Positions 1-5,269 of a stretch of 6,920 bases of DNA are shown here, piece by piece. The notes under the pieces were generated by a model. The model saw only the letters and a list, made by a program, of their open reading frames with translations. It had not been told where the DNA came from and did no database searches. Position 1 is the stretch's first letter, and each line of letters begins with the position of its first letter. Origin of the DNA: RGIG6353 sp045535585 (GTDB lineage: Bacteria; Bacillota; Clostridia; Oscillospirales; SIG627); assembly GCA_045535585.1 (NCBI GenBank), contig JAZSLY010000118.1, positions 1 to 6,920 of the forward strand, in the 5' to 3' direction. The position numbers and the translations under genes were made by a program.

Positions 1-25
1 TTGTAAAATCTTTTGTGAGGTTAAG

Positions 26-733
26 ATGAAAGTACACTCCTTTGAATCTATGGCTGCCCTTGACGGAGACGGAATAAGGTACTGTATATTTCTGTCGGGC
101 TGTCCCTTGCGTTGCGTTTACTGCCACAACCCTGACACCCAGAGGGGTGGGGGGAAGGAATACACGCCTGAGGAGATAGTCGCCCGTGCCCGTCGGTACA
201 AGGTCTATTTCAAAAACGGGGGAGGCGTCACCTTTTCGGGTGGAGAGCCTCTTTTGCAAAGCGCCGAGATAGAAAAATGCATACCCCTCCTGAAAGAAGA
301 GGGGATAGGCTACGCTCTCGACACCTCTCTTGCCGTGCCCCTCACTGAAAGCGTGAAAAACACTCTTCTCTCGTCCGACCTCATTATTGCCGACCTGAAA
401 TTTGCCACCGCCGAGGATATGGAGCGCTACACGGCAGGCTCACTCCAGCTCGTTACCGAAAACCTGCGTTTTATTGCAGAGAGTGGCAAGCGGTGCTGGG
501 TCAGAACCGTGGTAGTGCCCGGCATTAACGATAGCGTTGAGGCGCTCACCGAATATAAAAAGCTGTTATATAGCATCATCACCCCTGAAAAGTGGGAGCT
601 TTTGCCCTTTCACACGCTGGGCTTTGAAAAGTACGAAGCTCTGGGGCTTGACAATCCCCTGAAGGACGTGAAGCCTATGGATATTGATAAGCTTCGGGAG
701 CTTGAAAAAGCGGTGAAAAGTGATTTGCAATAA
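26..733 (+). CDS. pflA: Pyruvate formate-lyase activating enzyme (radical SAM)
   Basis: A 235-residue cytosolic radical-SAM protein, close to the roughly 245 residues usual for PflA. The 4Fe-4S motif CxxxCxxC is at C26, C30 and C33, followed by HNPD. The SAM-binding GGEP motif is at residues 72-75. DLK at 123-125, VVPGIND ending at residue 169, and the LLPFHTLGFEKYEALG stretch near the C-terminus are family signatures. PflA uses reduced flavodoxin or ferredoxin and SAM to install a glycyl radical on pyruvate formate-lyase, which splits pyruvate to acetyl-CoA and formate in anaerobes. The ATG at 26 has GTGAGG at 15-20, 5 nt upstream. A pflB partner usually lies just upstream, which would be outside the window. 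A different glycyl-radical enzyme as partner cannot be excluded, but the short form with no extra ferredoxin-type cluster insert favours PFL. Confidence 0.93.
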   Translation: MKVHSFESMAALDGDGIRYCIFLSGCPLRCVYCHNPDTQRGGGKEYTPEEIVARARRYKVYFKNGGGVTFSGGEPLLQSAEIEKCIPLLKEEGIGYALDTSLAVPLTESVKNTLLSSDLIIADLKFATAEDMERYTAGSLQLVTENLRFIAESGKRCWVRTVVVPGINDSVEALTEYKKLLYSIITPEKWELLPFHTLGFEKYEALGLDNPLKDVKPMDIDKLRELEKAVKSDLQ

Positions 734-770
734 AGAAAAAGCTACAGCTTGAAGGAGGTTAAATCTGTTT

Positions 771-1631
771 ATGCATAAGGATAACAAAATACAGGTATTT
801 GAGGATAAAAGAATAAGAACTGCATGGAACGAAGAGACGGAGGAATGGTATTTTTCCGTCGTTGACGTAATCGGCGTGCTGACGGACAGTCCCAATCCAA
901 GAAAATATTGGAGCGTTCTTAAAACCCGCCTGAAAAAAGAAGGAAATGAGTTGGCTACAAATTGTAGTCAACTGAAATTAAAGTCACATACCGACGGCAA
1001 AGCATATATGACCGACGTTGCCGACACAGCGCAGCTTTTGAGGATCATTCAATCAATACCGTCTCCCAAAGCTGAGCCGTTCAAATTATGGCTGGCTCAG
1101 GTAGGCAAAGAGAGAATTGAGGAAACCATAGATCCTGAATTGACGATTGACAGAGCCTTGGAAACCTATTTAAAAAAGGGATATACGAGAGAGTGGATAA
1201 ACCAAAGATTGCAAGCCATACAAGTTCGTCGGGAGCTTACTGACGAATGGGATGCAAGGGGTATTCAAAAAGGCATTGAATACGCTATACTTACCGACGA
1301 GATTACAAAAGCCTGGTCAGGAATGACGACGAGAAAATACAAAAATCTCAAAGGACTAACAAAAGAGAATTTAAGGGACAATATGAGCACCCTTGAGCTT
1401 GTCTTGAATATGCTTGCGGAAGCAACGACTACAGAGCTGTCCAAAAAAGAGCAGCCGCAAAGCTTTGATGATAACGTAAAAATTGCCCGTGAAGGCGGAG
1501 CTATAGCAGGAGACACGAGAAAAGCTATAGAAAAAAGAACGGGAAATTCGATAATAACCTCAAAAAACGCAGTCGAGCTAAATCGGGTCGTGGTGGATTT
1601 GATTGAAAACACGGCAAAGGACGACGAATAG
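771..1631 (+). CDS. Bro-N domain protein with DinD-like C-terminus
   Basis: A 286-residue soluble protein. The N-terminal part, about residues 5-110, looks like a Bro-N domain: WYFSVVDVIGVLTDS at 26-40, then PRKYWSVLKTRL at 43-54, and a YMTDVADT segment. Bro-N is a DNA-binding module of phage antirepressors and baculovirus BRO proteins. The C-terminal part, about 180-275 and including KGLTKENLRDNMSTLEL from K194, resembles E. coli DinD, an SOS-induced protein reported to inhibit RecA activity. The exact function here is unknown. The gene is AT-richer than its neighbours (one 60-base row at 1321-1380 has 20 G+C) and prefers AAA and AGA where aspS uses AAG and CGT, which suggests acquisition by transfer. 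It starts 37 nt after pflA. AGGAGG at 753-758 is 12 nt from the ATG, which is long; an in-frame CTG at 765 would be spaced 6 nt. No promoter or terminator of its own was found. Confidence 0.8.
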   Translation: MHKDNKIQVFEDKRIRTAWNEETEEWYFSVVDVIGVLTDSPNPRKYWSVLKTRLKKEGNELATNCSQLKLKSHTDGKAYMTDVADTAQLLRIIQSIPSPKAEPFKLWLAQVGKERIEETIDPELTIDRALETYLKKGYTREWINQRLQAIQVRRELTDEWDARGIQKGIEYAILTDEITKAWSGMTTRKYKNLKGLTKENLRDNMSTLELVLNMLAEATTTELSKKEQPQSFDDNVKIAREGGAIAGDTRKAIEKRTGNSIITSKNAVELNRVVVDLIENTAKDDE

Positions 1632-1650
1632 ATAAAAAATCAAAAAATTC

Positions 1651-1679
1651 TTGACAATATTTATTTTGAGTGATATAAT
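1651..1679 (+). promoter_or_regulatory. Sigma-A promoter of the aspS-gatCAB operon
   Basis: The -35 box TTGACA (1651-1656) and the -10 box TATAAT (1674-1679) are both perfect consensus and are separated by the ideal 17 nt. A TGN extended -10 element sits at 1671-1673. Transcription should begin near 1686, just before the T-box Stem I. It starts only 20 bp after the stop codon of the Bro-N gene. Such a strong constitutive promoter fits a leader where control is exerted by attenuation. Confidence 0.92.
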
Positions 1680-1779
1680 AGCCTCGTAGTAATTTTGGCT
1701 GTGACGAAGAGAGTAGCAAGGATTGTTATACCAAGAGAGTTGCTGTAGGTGAGAGAGCAATTATAACGCCTTTGTGAAA

Positions 1780-1782
1780 AAC
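1780..1782 (+). other. T-box specifier codon AAC (Asn)
   Basis: The specifier is placed by geometry: the triplet opposite the loop-E AGTA, followed by one purine (A1783) and then the CTTC that closes the lower helix with GAAG. The same arrangement, triplet-A-UUC, is found in the well-studied glyQS leader. The triplet is AAC, pairing with the GUU anticodon of tRNA(Asn). No GAC (Asp) triplet occurs on the 3' side of Stem I. The other AAC, at 1765-1767, is buried in a helix and is not the specifier. Confidence 0.82.
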
Positions 1783-1897
1783 ACTTCCGAGCCCGCGAAA
1801 GAAAGCCCCTCGGGGTAATTAGACTCGCGCGCTCATCCCGTAAGGATGTAATTGAGAGGGTTATTTTTAACCAATTTGGGTGGTATCGCGGAAGCTT

Positions 1898-1934
1898 GCC
1901 TTTCGTCCCATATTTGTGGGGCGAAGGGCTTTTT
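1898..1934 (+). terminator. T-box intrinsic terminator (attenuator)
   Basis: A 13-bp hairpin pairs 1898-1910 with 1917-1929 (two G-U pairs, 6-nt loop) and is followed by a T run at 1930-1934. Its 5' arm contains the CCC (1907-1909) that the antiterminator needs, so the two structures exclude each other. It lies 62 nt upstream of the aspS start codon. Confidence 0.92.
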
Positions 1935-1984
1935 GTTTTCCCCTGCAAATTTTCCCGAAAAATACATATACTAAAACAAATATC

Positions 1985-1990
1985 AGGAGG
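1985..1990 (+). promoter_or_regulatory. Ribosome binding site deciding the aspS start
   Basis: AGGAGG lies 6 nt before the ATG at 1997. It settles the start: the same frame stays open upstream to an ATG at 1880, but that codon is inside the T-box core, has no ribosome site, and would add 39 residues unlike any AspRS. Confidence 0.9.
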
Positions 1991-1996
1991 CAAACC

Positions 1997-3772
1997 ATGA
2001 TAAGAACTCATAACTGTAATGAATTGAACACAGAGCATATCGGTAAGCGTGTGACTCTCACAGGCTGGATAAGCACCATTCGTGACCACGGAGGCGTACT
2101 TTTCGTTGACCTTCGTGACCACTACGGCGTAACGCAGATAGTATTTTCCGACGATTCTCTTCTCCACGGAATTACGAAGGAGACCGTCGTTCTCATTGAG
2201 GGCGAGGTAACAAAGCGTGACGAGGACACCGTCAACGCAAAGCTTGCCACAGGTCTCGTTGAGGTGCGCGCCGACAAGATAGAGGTGCTGGGCCCCTGCC
2301 AGATGGGACTCCCCTTTGAAATCGACGCATCCACACAGACCCGTGAGGAAGTGAGACTCAAATACCGTTATCTTGACCTTCGTAACCCCAAGATACACAA
2401 TAACATCGTGCTTCGCTCCAAGGTGCTCTCCTACCTGCGCTCACAGATGGAGTCTCTGGGCTTTATGGAGATACAGACCCCTATCCTCACCGCATCCTCA
2501 CCCGAGGGCGCACGTGACTACCTTGTTCCCAGCCGTAAGCACAAGGGCAAATTCTACGCTCTTCCCCAAGCGCCTCAACAGTTCAAACAGCTTTTGATGG
2601 CGTCGGGCTTCGACAGATATTTCCAGATAGCGCCCTGCTTCCGTGACGAAGACGCCCGTCAGGACCGCTCACCCGGAGAATTCTATCAGCTTGACTTTGA
2701 AATGTCCTTTGCTACTCAGGAGGACGTTTTCGCTGTTGCAGAAGAGGTAGTTTACAATACCTTTACCAAGTTTTCCGACAAGAAGGTATCAAAGCCCCCA
2801 TTCCGCCGAATCACCTTTGCTGACGCAATGATGAAGTACGGAACGGACAAGCCCGACCTTCGCAACCCCCTTATCATTCAGGATTTGACCGAGTTCTTCT
2901 CCAAGAACGAATTCCTTAATATAAACGGCAGAACAGTTCCCTTCAAGGACAAGCTTGTCCGCGGTATCGTTGCCAACTACCTTGTAAAGCGTGACGGCGA
3001 CGGCGACGGCAAGAAGGCGTTTGAAAAGGCGATAGACGCATATTCAAGAAGCATCGGTATGAAATTCGGCATTGGATATATCACCCTTGAGGACGGAGAA
3101 TACAAGGGTCCTATCGCCAAGTTCCTTACCGAAGAGCAGAAGGCAGAGCTGACGGAGCTTGTGGGCATCAAGGAAGGGGAGAGCCTCTTCTTCATCAGCG
3201 ACAACGCATCCGTAATCGACCGACTTTCAGGCGAGATGAGAACCTGGAGAGGAAACGAGCTTGGTCTTATCAAGAACGATTCCTTCGAGTTCTGCTTCAT
3301 CGTTGATTTCCCTATGTACGAGCTTAACGAGGAAACGGGCAAGGTTGACTTTACCCACAATCCCTTCTCCATGCCTCAGGGCGGAATGGATGCGCTTCTC
3401 AACAAGGATCCCCTTGAAATCTTCGCATACCAGTACGATATCGTCTGCAACGGCGTTGAGCTTTCCTCGGGTGCTGTCCGTAACCATAACCCCGAAATAA
3501 TGCGCAAGGCGTTTGAGATTGCAGGCTACGGCGAGGAGGACCTCAAGGCTAAATTCGGTGCTCTCTACACCGCATTCTCCTTCGGTGCACCTCCCCACGC
3601 AGGTATGGCGCCCGGCGTTGACAGAATGATTATGCTCCTTGCAGACGAGGAAACTATAAGAGACGTTATCGCGTTCCCGCTTAACGGAAACGCTCAGGAC
3701 CTTATGATGTCTGCCCCAGGCGACGTTACCGAGCAACAGCTTCGAGAGGTACACATCAAGGTAAGAGATTAA
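1997..3772 (+). CDS. aspS: Aspartyl-tRNA synthetase, probably non-discriminating
   Basis: At 591 residues this has the normal length of the bacterial-type AspRS. An N-terminal OB-fold anticodon domain (about 1-105) is followed by the class II catalytic core, interrupted by the bacterial GAD insertion (about 285-420). Motif 1 includes QTP ending at P162. The aspartate-binding loop reads Q191-A-P-Q194, where many bacteria have QSPQ. Motif 2 is FRDED at 215-219 and motif 3 is GVDR at 540-543. Residue 31 is His in RDHGG. In Pseudomonas aeruginosa, His31 is tied to charging of both tRNA(Asp) and tRNA(Asn), while E. coli has Leu there. The second reported determinant, Gly in P. aeruginosa and Lys in E. 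coli, aligns with D77 here, so it is neither. Control by an Asn T-box and linkage to gatCAB support a role in making Asp-tRNA(Asn). A GACGGC triplet repeat encodes DGDGDG at 333-338. Confidence 0.95.
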   Translation: MIRTHNCNELNTEHIGKRVTLTGWISTIRDHGGVLFVDLRDHYGVTQIVFSDDSLLHGITKETVVLIEGEVTKRDEDTVNAKLATGLVEVRADKIEVLGPCQMGLPFEIDASTQTREEVRLKYRYLDLRNPKIHNNIVLRSKVLSYLRSQMESLGFMEIQTPILTASSPEGARDYLVPSRKHKGKFYALPQAPQQFKQLLMASGFDRYFQIAPCFRDEDARQDRSPGEFYQLDFEMSFATQEDVFAVAEEVVYNTFTKFSDKKVSKPPFRRITFADAMMKYGTDKPDLRNPLIIQDLTEFFSKNEFLNINGRTVPFKDKLVRGIVANYLVKRDGDGDGKKAFEKAIDAYSRSIGMKFGIGYITLEDGEYKGPIAKFLTEEQKAELTELVGIKEGESLFFISDNASVIDRLSGEMRTWRGNELGLIKNDSFEFCFIVDFPMYELNEETGKVDFTHNPFSMPQGGMDALLNKDPLEIFAYQYDIVCNGVELSSGAVRNHNPEIMRKAFEIAGYGEEDLKAKFGALYTAFSFGAPPHAGMAPGVDRMIMLLADEETIRDVIAFPLNGNAQDLMMSAPGDVTEQQLREVHIKVRD

Positions 3773-3787
3773 GAAAGGAAGGCTTCT

Positions 3788-4069
3788 ATGGAAAAAGAAA
3801 CTTTAAGACTTCTGGAGCTTTTAAACCAGATAGCCCTTACCGACTCTGAAAAGACGGAGGCACACGCCTTCTTTGATAAGAGAGAGAAGGAAAGGGAAGA
3901 GCTTCAGGCAATAGATACCGAAAAGGTTGAACGAATGGTACACGTCCTGCCCATTTTGACGGTGGTGCGTGAGGACGAGGTGAAGAGCATCTTTACCCGT
4001 GAGGAGCTTCAGAAGAACTCCCCCGACACAGACGAGGGCTACTGGTGCGTGCCCAAGGTATTGGAGTGA
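3788..4069 (+). CDS. gatC: Asp/Glu-tRNA amidotransferase subunit GatC
   Basis: A 93-residue protein, the usual GatC length. It has an N-terminal helix region (LLELLNQIALTDSEK), the central VLPILTVVREDEV corresponding to the family's VLREDEV, and the typical end GYWCVPKVLE. GatC has no catalytic role. It wraps around the GatA-GatB interface and stabilises the heterotrimer, so its C-terminus normally contacts GatA. AGGAAGG at 3776-3782 precedes the ATG by 5 nt, and the gene begins 15 nt after aspS. Nothing in it looks degenerate, unlike the next gene. Confidence 0.9.
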   Translation: MEKETLRLLELLNQIALTDSEKTEAHAFFDKREKEREELQAIDTEKVERMVHVLPILTVVREDEVKSIFTREELQKNSPDTDEGYWCVPKVLE

Positions 4070-4079
4070 GGTGGCAGAA

Positions 4080-5264
4080 ATGAAAACTTATATAGCTAAA
4101 AAGGAAGTATCTCTTGACAGAGCGCTTCTTCTTGAGGATATGCTCCTTACCAGTGACTTGCCCACCTCGGCAGGCTCGAAAATGCTGGAGGGCTATGAAA
4201 GCCTTTTTGAAGCAGAGGCGGTTACCCGCGCTAAAGGCGCAGGCTATGAAATATGCGGTAAGGCGGATGTTGGTGAGTTTGCTATCGACCTTATTGGCGA
4301 GACCTCTTGTTTTGGTGCAATCGTCGAGGACGGCGTCCTTGACAACGCCGTAACACGAATTCTCGCAGAGGGCGATGCCGTTGGCGCACTTTCTCTCGAC
4401 GTAAACGGCGCACCCAGACGCGCGGCGGCGCAAAAGGGTATGGTGGCAATCAAGTCCACCTACGGCACAGTATCAAGATTCGGTACTATCCCCGTTGCCT
4501 GCTCGGGTGAATGTGTGGCAGTTACCGCTAAATGTGCCGATAAGGCAAAGGAAATTCTTTTTGCAATTCTCGGCCACGACGACAAGGACGGCACCAGCCT
4601 TTCCGACGCCGATATTGAAAAAGCAAAATCAGCAAAGCCCATTCGCCGTGTTGCCGTAATAAAGAATATGGCAAAGGGCGACGAGGGCGCACTCGCCTCA
4701 CTTGACAACGCCGTAAAGGCTTTTCAGGCAAAGGGTGTTGAGGTGGTTGAAATAGAGAACGATATTATCCCACTTTCAAACAAGGTGTGGAATATCCTTA
4801 TGTGCTCCGAGCTTTGCAACAACATATCCCGCTATGACGGCGTAAGATACGGACACCGTGCCGAGAGCTTTACGAATATTGACGAGCTTTATACCCGCAG
4901 TCGTACAGAAGGCTTTGGCGCTCTCGTAAAGTACGCGCTTCTCTCGGGCTCTGACAACCTTTCAACAGAGAATTATATGAAGGTATACGACAAGGCGCAG
5001 AGAGTAAGACGCCTTATTTGCGAAGCGTTTAAGGGCATTTTCGGGGAATACGACCTTGTTCTTATCCCTGCCGTGTCCACTCTCGCCTACACCGAGAGCT
5101 ATGCGCGAGACACTCTCGCACCCTCCCTTGAGGAGAATTTCTACACCGCTCCCGCAACCCTTGCAGGTCTGCCTGCAGCGGCACTCCGCGGTGTTCAGGT
5201 AATCGGTGATATATTGTGTGACGCCACAGCTCTTGACGGCGCAAAAATAATTGAGGAGGCGTAA
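4080..5264 (+). CDS. gatA: GatA-like amidase-fold subunit, catalytic triad lost
   Basis: A 394-residue GatA homologue; normal GatA is about 485. Clear GatA segments are TSAGSKMLEGY (29-39), ICGKADVGEFA, TYGTVSRFG (127-135), SRYDGVRYG (250-258), RSRTEGFG and ATLAGLP. Gap-free local alignment to S. aureus GatA from memory gives: catalytic Lys79 of KDNI is E19; the GGSSGGSA loop is gone, with cis-Ser154 aligned to L87; nucleophile Ser178 of the DTGGSIRQPA motif is A111 in DVNGAPRRAA; glutamine-binding Arg358 is A286; Asp425 is N353. About 60 N-terminal residues are missing, and the C-terminus lacks the VPCG...PIGLQ strand loop. The glutaminase should be inactive. The frame is open, base usage matches aspS and gatB, and no frameshift explains the changes. 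TGAGGTGG at 4067-4074 overlaps the gatC stop and serves the ATG; an in-frame GTG at 4071 is an alternative start. A structural pseudoenzyme is favoured over a decaying pseudogene. Confidence 0.88.
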   Translation: MKTYIAKKEVSLDRALLLEDMLLTSDLPTSAGSKMLEGYESLFEAEAVTRAKGAGYEICGKADVGEFAIDLIGETSCFGAIVEDGVLDNAVTRILAEGDAVGALSLDVNGAPRRAAAQKGMVAIKSTYGTVSRFGTIPVACSGECVAVTAKCADKAKEILFAILGHDDKDGTSLSDADIEKAKSAKPIRRVAVIKNMAKGDEGALASLDNAVKAFQAKGVEVVEIENDIIPLSNKVWNILMCSELCNNISRYDGVRYGHRAESFTNIDELYTRSRTEGFGALVKYALLSGSDNLSTENYMKVYDKAQRVRRLICEAFKGIFGEYDLVLIPAVSTLAYTESYARDTLAPSLEENFYTAPATLAGLPAAALRGVQVIGDILCDATALDGAKIIEEA

Positions 5265-5269
5265 AAGGT

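Larger units (their letters stand above)
1686..1934 (+). promoter_or_regulatory. T-box riboswitch, asparagine specifier (AAC)
   Basis: A complete T-box leader that senses uncharged tRNA. The base of Stem I pairs GGCT 1697-1700 with AGCC 1790-1793. GAAG 1706-1709 pairs with CTTC 1784-1787 below the specifier loop. The loop-E AGTA is at 1712-1715. The middle helix pairs GTTATA 1725-1730 with TATAAC 1762-1767. The distal AGAGAG bulge is at 1734-1739, and TTGCT 1740-1744 pairs with AGCAA 1756-1760 around a loop with GGTGA. The linker has a CATCC/GGATG hairpin near 1833-1849 and GGTTA/TAACC at 1859-1872. The T-box core, starting with GGG at 1878-1880 and running through TGGTATCGCGG, can pair with CCC at 1907-1909 as an antiterminator, competing with the terminator for the same bases. 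Uncharged tRNA(Asn) should stabilise the antiterminator. The helices were drawn by eye, not folded by program. Confidence 0.93.

Noticed and set aside
4..6. TAA as the stop codon of an upstream pflB.
   Set aside because: With only three bases before it, the frame and the gene cannot be established.
1765..1767. A second AAC in Stem I as candidate specifier.
   Set aside because: It is inside the GTTATA/TATAAC helix, not opposite the AGTA loop-E motif.
1880..1996. In-frame 39-codon upstream extension of aspS starting at an ATG at 1880.
   Set aside because: It overlaps the T-box core and terminator, has no ribosome site, and encodes nothing like AspRS. The AGGAGG-supported ATG at 1997 gives the standard length.
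1661..2398. Long - strand open frame of 245 codons across the T-box and aspS start.
   Set aside because: It covers the T-box and the aspS start on the opposite strand, with no family features.
2993..3010. GACGGC repeated three times in aspS.
   Set aside because: It is a short in-frame repeat giving an Asp-Gly loop in the insertion domain region; no sign of phase variation because a 6-bp unit does not shift the frame.
3999..4079. Upstream ATG at 3999 giving a 27-residue longer GatA.
   Set aside because: It lies inside the conserved end of gatC, and the added residues (MRSFRRTPP...) show no GatA similarity, so it does not restore the missing N-terminus.
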